Assembly: GCF_031844705.1 (NCBI RefSeq)
Contig: NZ_CP134609.1
Location: 2,418,001 to 2,482,000, forward strand
Origin: Streptomyces sp. ITFR-16
GTDB taxonomy: Bacteria > Actinomycetota > Actinomycetes > Streptomycetales > Streptomycetaceae
DNA length: 64,000 bases
Reading direction: 5' to 3'
Part shown: positions 32,055 to 40,260 of the stretch, piece after piece
How positions within the stretch are numbered: the stretch's first letter is position 1
How the letters are laid out: every line of letters begins with the position of its first letter
Notes under the pieces: generated by a model
The model's input: the letters and a program-made list of their open reading frames with translations, nothing else
Databases searched by the model: none
Told to the model about the DNA's origin: nothing
Made by a program: the position numbers and the translations under genes

Positions 32055-34178
32055 GTGACGCGCAGCGTGTACGTGACCGGGATCGACCGGGGGGACGGCC
32101 GCCAGGTCGTCGACCTGGGCGTCATGGAGCTCCTGACGCGCCAGGTGGACCGGGTCGGGGTGTTCAGGCCCCTGGTGCACGACGACCCCGACCGGCTGTT
32201 CGAGCTGCTGCGGGCCCGCTACCGGCTCTCCCAGGACCCGGGCACGGTCTACGGGATGGACTACCACGAGGCGTCCGCGATCCAGGCGGAGCAGGGCACC
32301 GACGAACTGGTCTCCCGGCTCGTCGCCCGCTTCCACCGGGTGGCCGCCGACTACGAGGTGGTGCTCGTCCTCGGTACGGACTTCGCCGCCACCCAGCTCC
32401 CGGACGAGCTGGCCCTCAACGCCCGCCTCGCCAACGAGTTCGGCGCCTCGGTGATCGCGGTGGTCGGCGGCCAGGACCAGAACGCGGAGTCGGTGCGGGC
32501 CGAGACGCGCAACGCGTACCGCGCGTACGCCGGGCTGGGCTGCGACGTCCTCGCGATGATCGTGAACCGGGTGGCGTCCGGTGACCGCGACGCCATCGCC
32601 GAGCGCCTCTCGGCCACCCTGCCGGTGCCCTGCTCGGTGCTGCCGGACGACCCGGCCCTCTCGGCGCCGACGGTCGCCCAGATCACCGCCGCGCTGGACG
32701 GTACGGTGCTGCTCGGCGACGACGCGGGCCTGGCCCGGGACGCGCTGGACTTCGTGTTCGGCGGCGCGATGCTGCCGAACCTGCTGAAGGCGCTGACGCC
32801 GGGCTGCATGGTGGTGACCCCCGGGGACCGCTCGGACCTGGTGATCGGCTCGCTCGCCGCGCACAGCGCGGGCACCCCGCCCATCGCGGGCGTGCTGCTG
32901 ACACTGAACGAGCGGCCTGGCGAGGAGATACTCACGCTGGCCGCACGGCTCGCACCGGGCACCCCGGTCGTCTCGGTGGCCGGCGGCTCCTTCCCCACCG
33001 CCGGGGAGCTCTTCGCCCTGGAGGGCAAGCTCAACGCGGCGACCCCCCGCAAGGCGGAGACCGCGCTCGGCCTCTTCGAGCGCCATGTGGACACCGCGGC
33101 GCTCCTGGACCGGATCTCGGTCGCCCGCAGCGGCCGGGTCACGCCGATGATGTTCGAGCACGAACTGCTGGAGCAGGCCCGCGCGGACCGCCGCCGGGTG
33201 GTGCTGCCGGAGGGCACCGAGGAGCGCGTCCTGCGCGCCGCCGACGTCCTGATGCGGCGCGACGTCTGCGACCTCACCCTGCTCGGCGACCCCGACGTGA
33301 TCCGCAAGAAGGCCGCGGACCTCGGCATCGACCTCGCCGCCACCCAGCTCATCGACCCGGCGACCTCCGAGCTGCGCCAGTCCTTCGCCGAGCGGTACGC
33401 CCAGCTGCGCGCGCATCGCGGGGTCACGGTCGAGCTGGCGCACGACGTCGTCTCGGACGTCAACTACTTCGGCACGCTGATGGTCCAGGAGGGGCTGGCC
33501 GACGGCATGGTCTCCGGGGCCGTGCACTCCACGGCGGCGACGATCCGCCCGGCCTTCGAGATCATCAGAACGAAGGGGGCCGAGCAGAGCTCGTCGGGCA
33601 GGGCGGCGGGCGCTGGGGGGACGAAGCCGGACGCCTCGATCGTCTCCTCGGTCTTCTTCATGTGCCTCGCCGACAAGGTCCTGGTCTACGGCGACTGCGC
33701 GGTCAACCCGGACCCGAACGCCGAGCAGCTCGCGGACATCGCCGTCCAGTCCGCCGTCACCGCGGCCCGCTTCGGCGTGGAGCCCCGGATCGCGATGCTC
33801 TCGTACTCGACGGGCACCTCGGGCACGGGCGCGGACGTCGACAAGGTCCGCGAGGCGACGGACCGGGTGCGCGCGAGCCACCCGGACCTCAGGATCGAGG
33901 GCCCCATCCAGTACGACGCGGCGGTCGAGCCGAGCGTCGCCGCGACGAAGCTGCCGGGGTCCGAGGTGGCCGGCCAGGCGACGGTCCTGATCTTCCCGGA
34001 CCTCAACACGGGCAACAACACCTACAAGGCCGTGCAGCGCTCGGCGGGCGCGGTGGCCGTCGGCCCGGTCCTCCAGGGGCTGCGCAAGCCCGTCAACGAC
34101 CTGTCCCGGGGCGCTCTCGTCCAGGACATCGTCAATACCGTGGCCATTACGGCGATCCAGGCGCAGGGCGAGGAGTGA
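32055..34178 (+). CDS. pta: Phosphate acetyltransferase (long form)
   Basis: Pta converts acetyl-CoA and phosphate to acetyl phosphate. The GTG at 32055 has GGGAGAG about 7 nt upstream. At 707 residues it is the long form: an N-terminal P-loop/DRTGG regulatory part (about 1-360) and a C-terminal catalytic PTA_PTB domain (about 375-707). Catalytic-region motifs are RRVVLPEGTEERVL, MLSYSTGTSGTG and LIFPDLNTGNN. The nucleotide-binding Walker A of the N-terminal domain is degenerate, starting VYVTGIDRGDG. The ackA gene follows 5 nt later. Confidence 0.96.
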   Translation: MTRSVYVTGIDRGDGRQVVDLGVMELLTRQVDRVGVFRPLVHDDPDRLFELLRARYRLSQDPGTVYGMDYHEASAIQAEQGTDELVSRLVARFHRVAADYEVVLVLGTDFAATQLPDELALNARLANEFGASVIAVVGGQDQNAESVRAETRNAYRAYAGLGCDVLAMIVNRVASGDRDAIAERLSATLPVPCSVLPDDPALSAPTVAQITAALDGTVLLGDDAGLARDALDFVFGGAMLPNLLKALTPGCMVVTPGDRSDLVIGSLAAHSAGTPPIAGVLLTLNERPGEEILTLAARLAPGTPVVSVAGGSFPTAGELFALEGKLNAATPRKAETALGLFERHVDTAALLDRISVARSGRVTPMMFEHELLEQARADRRRVVLPEGTEERVLRAADVLMRRDVCDLTLLGDPDVIRKKAADLGIDLAATQLIDPATSELRQSFAERYAQLRAHRGVTVELAHDVVSDVNYFGTLMVQEGLADGMVSGAVHSTAATIRPAFEIIRTKGAEQSSSGRAAGAGGTKPDASIVSSVFFMCLADKVLVYGDCAVNPDPNAEQLADIAVQSAVTAARFGVEPRIAMLSYSTGTSGTGADVDKVREATDRVRASHPDLRIEGPIQYDAAVEPSVAATKLPGSEVAGQATVLIFPDLNTGNNTYKAVQRSAGAVAVGPVLQGLRKPVNDLSRGALVQDIVNTVAITAIQAQGEE

Positions 34179-34183
34179 CCCGC

Positions 34184-35422
34184 ATGACCACCACCGAAGG
34201 CGCGGCGGCAGCCGAGGGAGCGAGCCGGGTGCTCGTCCTCAACTCCGGCTCCTCCTCCGTGAAGTACCAGCTGCTCGACATGCGCGACCACTCCCGGCTG
34301 GCGGCCGGGCTCGTCGAGCGGATCGGCGAGGAGACCTCCCGGCTCGTCCACACCCCGCTGACCGGCGGCGGGGGCGAGAGCCGGGAGCGCAAGGGCCGGA
34401 TCGCCGACCACGAGGAAGCCCTGGAGGCGGCCGCCGACGAGCTGGCGGCCGACGGGCTCGGCCTGGACTCCCCCGAGCTGGCGGCGATCGGCCACCGGGT
34501 GGTCCACGGCGGGCTGCGGTTCACCGAGCCGACCGTGATCACCGACGAGGTGCTCAAGGAGATCGAGCGCCTGGTGCCGGTGGCGCCGCTGCACAACCCG
34601 GCCAACATCACCGGCATCCGCACGGCCATGGCCCTGCGCCCCGATCTGCCGCAGGTGGCGGTGTTCGACACCGCGTTCCACACGACGATGCCGGAGTACG
34701 CGGCGCGGTACGCGATCGACGTGGAGACGGCCGACGCGCACCGCATCCGGCGCTACGGATTCCACGGCACCTCGCACGCGTACGTCTCGCGCAAGACGGC
34801 CGAGCTGCTGGGCAGAGCGCCCGAAGAGGTCAACGTCATCGTGCTGCACCTGGGCAACGGCGCCTCGGCCTCGGCGGTCGCGGGCGGCCGGTGCGTGGAG
34901 ACGTCGATGGGACTGACCCCCTTGGAGGGGCTGGTCATGGGTACGCGTTCGGGAGACATCGATCCGGCCGTCACCTTCCACCTCAAGCGGGTGGCAGGCA
35001 TGTCGGCGGACGAGATCGACGTCCTGCTCAACAAGAAGAGCGGCCTGGTGGGGCTGTGCGGGGACAACGACATGCGGGAGATCGTCCGCCGGATCGAGGA
35101 GGGCGACACCCGTGCCGCGCTGGCCTTCGACATCTATGTGCACCGGCTGAAGAAGTACATCGGCGCCTATTCGGCGGTGCTCGGCCGGGTGGACGCCGTC
35201 GTCTTCACGGCGGGGGTCGGGGAGAACTCCAGCGCGGTGCGGGAAGCTGCGATCGCCGGTCTGGAGGAGCTCGGCCTGGTGGTGGACGCGGATCTCAACG
35301 CCGTACGGTCCGGGGTGCCGCGGCTGATCTCGCCGGATTACGCACGGGTCGCGGTCGCTGTGGTGCCGACGGACGAAGAGCTGGAGATCGCCGAACAGAC
35401 CTTCGCACTGGTCGACAACTGA
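34184..35422 (+). CDS. ackA: Acetate kinase
   Basis: AckA makes acetate and ATP from acetyl phosphate, or the reverse during acetate uptake. The ATG at 34184 is preferred because GAGGAG, at the pta stop, lies at the right distance. A GTG at 34175 would overlap that site. The 412-residue protein has the ASKHA signature: VLVLNSGSSSVKYQLL, FDTAFHTTMP, RRYGFHGTSHAYVS, LGNGASASAV and FTAGVGENS. It forms an operon with pta and possibly with pyk 74 nt downstream. Confidence 0.96.
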   Translation: MTTTEGAAAAEGASRVLVLNSGSSSVKYQLLDMRDHSRLAAGLVERIGEETSRLVHTPLTGGGGESRERKGRIADHEEALEAAADELAADGLGLDSPELAAIGHRVVHGGLRFTEPTVITDEVLKEIERLVPVAPLHNPANITGIRTAMALRPDLPQVAVFDTAFHTTMPEYAARYAIDVETADAHRIRRYGFHGTSHAYVSRKTAELLGRAPEEVNVIVLHLGNGASASAVAGGRCVETSMGLTPLEGLVMGTRSGDIDPAVTFHLKRVAGMSADEIDVLLNKKSGLVGLCGDNDMREIVRRIEEGDTRAALAFDIYVHRLKKYIGAYSAVLGRVDAVVFTAGVGENSSAVREAAIAGLEELGLVVDADLNAVRSGVPRLISPDYARVAVAVVPTDEELEIAEQTFALVDN

Positions 35423-35455
35423 GCACCCCCGCGCCCCTTTGTATCTTCCACCAGA

Positions 35456-35467
35456 CGGAATATTCCG
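35456..35467. promoter_or_regulatory. 12-bp palindrome in the pyk promoter
   Basis: CGGAATATTCCG is a perfect dyad 30 nt before the pyk ATG. Its right half overlaps a hexamer TATTCC that is 17 bp from TAGGAT, a possible -10 ending 7 nt before the ATG. A protein bound here would cover the -35. Confidence 0.45.
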
Positions 35468-35496
35468 CAGTGAAACAAACCGATAGGATCCGCCTC

Positions 35497-36927
35497 ATGC
35501 GCCGTTCCAAAATCGTCTGCACCCTCGGCCCCGCCGTCGACTCCCATGAGCAGCTCGTCGCTCTGATCGAGGCCGGCATGAGCGTGGCCCGATTCAACTT
35601 CAGTCACGGCTCCCACGCGGAACACCAGGGTCGTTACGACCGGGTCCGCAAGGCCGCCGCCGAGACCGGCCGGGCGGTCGGCGTGCTCGCCGACCTCCAG
35701 GGCCCGAAGATCCGTCTGGCGAAGTTCGCCGAGGGTCCGGTCGAACTGGTCCGCGGGGACGAGTTCGTCATCACCGCCGAGGACGTCCCCGGCGACAAGT
35801 CGATCTGCGGGACGACCTACAAGGGTCTGCCCGGTGACGTCGCCAAGGGCGACCCGATCCTGATCAACGACGGCAACGTCGAGCTGAAGGTCGTCTCCGT
35901 CGACGGCCCGCGCGTCCGCACGATCGTCATCGAGGGCGGGGTGATCTCCGACCACAAGGGGATCAACCTGCCGGGTGCGGCGGTCAACGTCCCGGCCCTG
36001 TCCGAGAAGGACGTCGACGACCTGCGCTTCGCGCTGCGGATGGGCTGCGACCTGGTCGCGCTCTCCTTCGTGCGGGACGCCAGTGACGTCAAGGACGTCC
36101 ACAAGATCATGGACGAGGAGGGCCGCCGGGTCCCCGTCATCGCCAAGGTCGAGAAGCCGCAGGCCGTCGAGAACATGGAGGGCGTCGTCATGGCGTTCGA
36201 CGGTGTGATGGTCGCCCGTGGCGACCTCGCCGTCGAATACCCGCTGGAGAAGGTCCCGATGGTGCAGAAGCGCCTGGTGGAGCTGTGCCGGCGCAACGCC
36301 AAGCCGGTGATCGTGGCGACCCAGATGATGGAGTCGATGATCACCAACTCCCGTCCCACCCGCGCCGAGGCGTCCGACGTCGCCAACGCGATCCTGGACG
36401 GCGCCGACGCGGTCATGCTCTCCGCGGAGTCCTCCGTGGGCGCGTACCCGATCGAGACGGTCAAGACGATGTCGAAGATCGTCGTCGCCGCCGAGGAGGA
36501 GCTGCTCTCCAAGGGGCTCCAGCCGCTGGTGCCGGGCAAGAAGCCCCGCACCCAGGGCGGTTCGGTGGCCCGTGCGGCCTGCGAGATCGCGGACTTCCTG
36601 GGCGGCGAGGCGCTGGTCGCTTTCACCAAGTCCGGCGACACCGCCCGCCGCCTCTCCCGCTACCGCGCGGCGCAGCCGATCCTGGCCTTCACCACGGACG
36701 AGTCCACCCGCAACCAGCTGGCCCTCAGCTGGGGCGTCGAGGCCCATGTGGTCCCGCACGTGGACACCACGGACGCGATGGTGGACCTGGTCGACGCGGA
36801 GCTGCTGAAGCTGGACCGCTACAACGCCGGCGACACGATGGTCATCACGGCCGGCTCGCCCCCCGGCGTCCCCGGCACGACCAACATGGTCCGCGTCCAC
36901 CACGTGGGCGGCCAGGGCCGCGACTGA
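35497..36927 (+). CDS. pyk: Pyruvate kinase
   Basis: Pyruvate kinase makes pyruvate and ATP from phosphoenolpyruvate. The 476-residue protein starts with MRRSKIVCTLGPAVDS, the usual first strand. The active-site signature VIAKVEKPQAVENME holds the catalytic Lys. MVARGDLAVE and VATQMMESMITNSRPTRAE are the other hallmarks. The C-terminal domain (about 350-476) is the effector domain. A weak AGGA is the only ribosome site, and TAGGAT 7 nt before the ATG leaves open a leaderless mRNA. It follows ackA, a glycolysis-overflow grouping with pfkA. Confidence 0.96.
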   Translation: MRRSKIVCTLGPAVDSHEQLVALIEAGMSVARFNFSHGSHAEHQGRYDRVRKAAAETGRAVGVLADLQGPKIRLAKFAEGPVELVRGDEFVITAEDVPGDKSICGTTYKGLPGDVAKGDPILINDGNVELKVVSVDGPRVRTIVIEGGVISDHKGINLPGAAVNVPALSEKDVDDLRFALRMGCDLVALSFVRDASDVKDVHKIMDEEGRRVPVIAKVEKPQAVENMEGVVMAFDGVMVARGDLAVEYPLEKVPMVQKRLVELCRRNAKPVIVATQMMESMITNSRPTRAEASDVANAILDGADAVMLSAESSVGAYPIETVKTMSKIVVAAEEELLSKGLQPLVPGKKPRTQGGSVARAACEIADFLGGEALVAFTKSGDTARRLSRYRAAQPILAFTTDESTRNQLALSWGVEAHVVPHVDTTDAMVDLVDAELLKLDRYNAGDTMVITAGSPPGVPGTTNMVRVHHVGGQGRD

Positions 36928-36946
36928 CGGCGCCCGGCCCGCACAT

Positions 36947-36990
36947 GACGGTGGCCCGCACCCCCTGCGAGGGAGGTGCGGGCCACCGTC
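36947..36990. terminator. Bidirectional terminator after pyk
   Basis: GACGGTGGCCCGCACC (36947-36962) pairs with GGTGCGGGCCACCGTC (36975-36990), 16 bp perfect, between convergent pyk and the secreted-protein gene. Confidence 0.88.
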
Positions 36991-37020
36991 GTTGTGCGGC
37001 TCCCGGAGGGGTCTCGACCG

Positions 37021-38340
37021 TCAGCCGGAGCCTTCGGTGAAGTAGTTCTGCAGGCCGGGGACCGTCAGCGTGCCGCCGAACTGGCCCGCCTGAGTCACCT
37101 TCACGTTGGTGAAGAAGGCGAACGGGACGTTCAGCGGGGGCGGGGTCGCCGGGCTGAAGGTGATCGGGATGAGACCGAAGAGGTTGCCCTTCAGCTCCTC
37201 CGTGTACATCGTCACCGTGCCGTTGCGGATGGTCGAGGTGGAGCCCTTCCGCGCCTTCACATGGCCGGTGACGCCGGACTGCGGGCCGACCGTCAGCTGG
37301 TGGAGGTCCTTGATGTCGATGGAGGAGGCGGTGAACTTCAGCACCTTCTTCGTGGCGCCGTCGCCCTTCTCCACCTCGACGATGCCCTTGTAGTCCAGCC
37401 CGTTCAGGGTGAGCAGCGAACTCTCCAGGATCCACGGGTCGTTCGGGAGGCGGGGGATGCCCTGCTCCAGATCGGCCGCGGCCAGCGCCTTCGGGTCGGC
37501 GGTCGGGCAGGGGAAGGAGGGCTTGGCGCCGTCCGGGATGTCCTCGTCCTTCTTCGGGTCGAGTCCCTTGACGTCCTTCTCCAGCTCCTCGACCGGCTTG
37601 CCGGCCTTGTCCGCCGCGTCCCTGATGGCCTCGGCCGTCCTGTCGGCCGTGTCCTTCGCCGCGCCGGTGGCCTTCTCGACGGGCTTGTCCGCCTTGTCGC
37701 CGGCCTTGTCCGCGGGCGCCGTCGTGGCGGGCTTCGACGGCTCCGGGGCGGCCGTGGTGGCGCTCGGGGACGGGCTCGCCGTCTCCTTGTCCGGTCCGTC
37801 GAAGAGGTCCTTGAGCGCGTCGCCCAGGCCCAGCGGGTCGAGCGGGTTCGTCGACTTGGCCGGCGAGGGCGTGGCGCTCGGCGTCGCGGCCGGGGCCGCG
37901 TCGGAGCCCTTCTGCGTGCTCTTCGTGGTGCTCTTGTCCGCCGTGTCGTCCGCGCCGCCCGACGGGGTGGCCGTCGGCTTCGGGGTCGCCCTGTCGCTCG
38001 TCTCCGGCGCCGGCGTGCTGGTCGCACTGGCCGACGGGGAGGGCGTCTTCGACGCCGAGGGCGACGGGTCCGCCGACTCGCTCGGCTCGTCGGAGCGGGT
38101 CACACAGGGGCCGGGGGCGAAGGGGATGTCCGCGTTGTCGTCGGCCATCGCCAGCTTGGGGGTGAGCCCCATCCCGACGAACACCGCCGTGGGCATCGCC
38201 GCGAGTGCGAACGCCTTCTTGCCTGCGGGCATGTGGAGCTTCGTCAGCAGCGACTTCCTGGGGGCCGCGTGGCGCGGTCCTCTTCGCTCCTGGGTGCCGC
38301 CCTCGCCCAGGGCGTTCACCTGACTGTCGTCACCCCGCAC
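37021..38340 (-). CDS. Secreted Ser/Pro/Thr-rich protein of the DUF6230/DUF6114 locus
   Basis: This 439-residue protein has no recognised function. The GTG at 38340 has GGGAGG close upstream and overlaps the end of the DUF6114 gene by 11 nt. A positively charged stretch leads into a hydrophobic segment (AFALAAMPTAVFVGMGL), cut near LAMA. Residues about 60-260 are low-complexity Pro/Ser/Ala/Thr/Lys/Asp, like a cell-wall-spanning stalk. A folded C-terminal domain of about 170 residues starts at PSFPCPTADPK. It contains beta-rich segments (KFTASSIDIKDLHQLTV, TIRNGTVTMYTEEL) that resemble in style the DUF6230 protein two genes upstream. It is the last gene of the three-gene unit and ends at a terminator. 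Confidence 0.8.
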   Translation of the reverse strand: MRGDDSQVNALGEGGTQERRGPRHAAPRKSLLTKLHMPAGKKAFALAAMPTAVFVGMGLTPKLAMADDNADIPFAPGPCVTRSDEPSESADPSPSASKTPSPSASATSTPAPETSDRATPKPTATPSGGADDTADKSTTKSTQKGSDAAPAATPSATPSPAKSTNPLDPLGLGDALKDLFDGPDKETASPSPSATTAAPEPSKPATTAPADKAGDKADKPVEKATGAAKDTADRTAEAIRDAADKAGKPVEELEKDVKGLDPKKDEDIPDGAKPSFPCPTADPKALAAADLEQGIPRLPNDPWILESSLLTLNGLDYKGIVEVEKGDGATKKVLKFTASSIDIKDLHQLTVGPQSGVTGHVKARKGSTSTIRNGTVTMYTEELKGNLFGLIPITFSPATPPPLNVPFAFFTNVKVTQAGQFGGTLTVPGLQNYFTEGSG

Positions 38341-38935
38341 GATGCCTCCCGCCGTCGACCTCGACTGTCGTGTCGTACTGCGCCGGCTGCTCGGGGATGC
38401 CCGCTCCGTGGAGCGCGCCCTCGGCGCTCTGCCCGTCCTGGGCGAACGGGGGTCCGTCCGCCTCCGGTTCGGGGGCGGCCCCCAGGGGCAGGAGCTCGGC
38501 CGGTGCGGCCTCCTCGGCCTCGGCCCCCTCCGGCTTCGCCTCGCCCGGCGCCCAGGAGATGGACAGCGCGCCACCGATCAGGGCCAGCAGGAAACCGATC
38601 AGGAAGCCGCCGATGTTGGCGACGGGTATGGAGATCAGCGCGAGCAGGATCGCCGCGACGCCGGCGAACACCCGGACGATGTGGTGGAACCACATGGTCA
38701 GGCCCAGCGTGATCAGCAGGACACCGATGATGAGCGATCCGGCACCCGCGGTGGTGGACATCGCCAGCGTCATGTTGCCGAGGTGCATATTCGCGTACGG
38801 GAAGTACGCGATCGGTACACCGCCCGCCATGGTGAACAGCCCCGCCCAGAAGGGCCGGTTACCCCGCCAGGTGCGGAAGCGTCGCCGGAGGACGCGGACG
38901 TAGTGCTCGTTCTGCCCTTGGGATTCGGGGCTCAT
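38330..38935 (-). CDS. DUF6114-type membrane protein
   Basis: This 201-residue protein has four hydrophobic helices (about 28-48, 54-82, 84-106 and 108-130). Between charged N-terminal (HYVRVLRRRFRTWRGNRPFW) and C-terminal parts, the tail from about 132 is acidic and Pro/Ala-rich. I recognise the RGNRPFWAGLFTMAGG start as the DUF6114 family of actinobacteria; this is from memory. Function unknown. The ATG at 38935 has GGGAG about 9 nt upstream. It lies between the DUF6230 gene and the secreted stalk protein, so a membrane anchor or export partner for one of them is a reasonable guess. Confidence 0.82.
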   Translation of the reverse strand: MSPESQGQNEHYVRVLRRRFRTWRGNRPFWAGLFTMAGGVPIAYFPYANMHLGNMTLAMSTTAGAGSLIIGVLLITLGLTMWFHHIVRVFAGVAAILLALISIPVANIGGFLIGFLLALIGGALSISWAPGEAKPEGAEAEEAAPAELLPLGAAPEPEADGPPFAQDGQSAEGALHGAGIPEQPAQYDTTVEVDGGRHRAG

Positions 38936-38982
38936 GGAAAACAGCTCCCTGGAACCGGTACTGCTGTGAGAAAGAGAAGGGT

Positions 38983-39019
38983 GGGTGGCCGGGGTCCGCT
39001 GTGCGGCCCCCGGCCACCC
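38983..39019 (-). terminator. Hairpin between the DUF6230 and DUF6114 genes
   Basis: GGGTGGCCGGGG (38983-38994) pairs with CCCCGGCCACCC (39008-39019). Lying inside a same-strand unit, it probably lowers read-through so that the first gene is made in excess. Confidence 0.65.
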
Positions 39020-39029
39020 GGGCGAGTGC

Positions 39030-39662
39030 TTAGTAGCACTCCTTGACGCCCTTGTGCAGCCGCAGCGACAGGCTCGGCAGCTTGAACGTTCCTGCCGTGG
39101 TGGCCCATGCCTGCTGCCGCACCTTCGTCAGCTTGGCGACCTCGGCCCGCTGCGAGAACCCGTAGGGGTTGGCCTGGGTGCCGGGCTGGATGCCCGGGTT
39201 CTTCAGCCCACCGGCGGCCACGCCGATGTCGATGTTCGTGAACTCGGCGTCACCGTCGAGCTTCGAGACATCGAGGTACAGGTCCTTGGCGTAGACCTTG
39301 TCCTTGCCGGTGCCGGCGGTGAGCTGCAGCGTGACACTGCCGAGCCCGAAGGGCAGGTCGGGCGTGACGACCGACTGGCACATGTTGGTGATGGTGGCCT
39401 CGCTGAACCCGGACACGGCGACCGGAGCGGCCTGGTCCTTGCCCTTGAGGTCCTTGCCCGTCGCGACACTGCCGTACTGGACGAAGTTCTGGCCGACCAG
39501 CTCATCCGCGCTGACCTTGAACTCCTGGCCGGACACGCTGAAGGACGCGGCGAGCGCACCCTGCGCCAGACCGACACCCACCGCAGCGGTGGCTATGACG
39601 CTCGGCACCATGACGACAGCGAAACGCTTCCATCTCGTGCCACCGCGAACCTGGGAACTCAT
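39030..39662 (-). CDS. DUF6230-type exported protein
   Basis: This 210-residue protein has a very strong ribosome site (AAGGAGG, 7 nt before the ATG at 39662), so high expression is likely. A basic start (RGGTRWKR) precedes a hydrophobic segment (FAVVMVPSVIATAAVGVGLAQGA), a signal peptide or anchor. The mature part is beta-rich and has two Cys, one mid-protein (TNMCQS) and one at the end (VKECY), which may pair. I recognise the DUF6230 family; older Streptomyces annotations call members 'cholesterol esterase' without catalytic motifs to support it. No Ser-His-Asp signature is visible. First gene of the three-gene unit. Confidence 0.82.
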   Translation of the reverse strand: MSSQVRGGTRWKRFAVVMVPSVIATAAVGVGLAQGALAASFSVSGQEFKVSADELVGQNFVQYGSVATGKDLKGKDQAAPVAVSGFSEATITNMCQSVVTPDLPFGLGSVTLQLTAGTGKDKVYAKDLYLDVSKLDGDAEFTNIDIGVAAGGLKNPGIQPGTQANPYGFSQRAEVAKLTKVRQQAWATTAGTFKLPSLSLRLHKGVKECY

Positions 39663-40260
39663 ACTTTTCCTCCTTCTCGGACGTACATCTCCGGTCTGGC
39701 ATCCTGCCGGACCTGGGATGGGAGAAGTGCTACGTCCTCGGAAAGGAGAGCGCCTGCGGACGGAGGCTTGAACCGCGCCCGAATCACCGGCGATCACCCC
39801 CGAGCGACAACCACTGGCCACGCGTTCGCGCAACCTGTTCGGACAGGCCCTGCCGGTCGGCAGGAACCCCCCTGTCCGGAACCGGCGCCACTGCCGCCGG
39901 CCCACTCGGTGGGGACCCAACGGAGCCGCCGCACCGACTGGCAGCCGGACTGGCGTCATTGGACCGAGCGTGGCCGATCGTGGTCCATTCGCGGCCGTGA
40001 CACAAGGGGGTTCGTTACTCACTAGTAACGGCCCGATAACCGAGCCACGACCGGGCGGCACCGAGCGGCCACACAGGGTTGCCCCGGGCCGACAGACGAA
40101 TACCGCCAAGGGGGAGCTAAAGCGGACAGATCTCGATGATCGATTTACTGCGAGTAACAGCCGCTTGTTTTATCAAGATTTGGTAAAGCGAGGGCCTCTC
40201 TTAGCGCCCGACGCGAAAACGGCCGCGACTCCCACCGGGAGCCGCGGCCGTGTTGTCAGA
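39663..40260. promoter_or_regulatory. Upstream region of the DUF6230 locus with two TTACT/AGTAA dyads
   Basis: About 600 bp without a gene. GTTACT (40014-40019) and AGTAAC (40024-40029) flank CACT. A second dyad, TTACT (40145-40149) and AGTAA (40153-40157), flanks GCG, 128 bp away centre to centre. Both share the same half-site, so one regulator may bind both. A stretch at 40160-40200 is unusually A/T-rich. The promoter of the DUF6230 gene must lie here. Confidence 0.55.
40219..40251 (-). terminator. Terminator of the thioredoxin-TPR gene
   Basis: Arms 40219-40233 and 40237-40251 pair with one mismatch around a 3-nt loop. On the transcript strand the stem is followed directly by a TTTT run, making a classical intrinsic terminator 10 nt after the stop. 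Confidence 0.9.

Noticed and set aside
39030..39662. Cholesterol esterase
   Set aside because: No catalytic triad, GxSxG or hydrolase motif is visible; the label appears to be inherited in databases.
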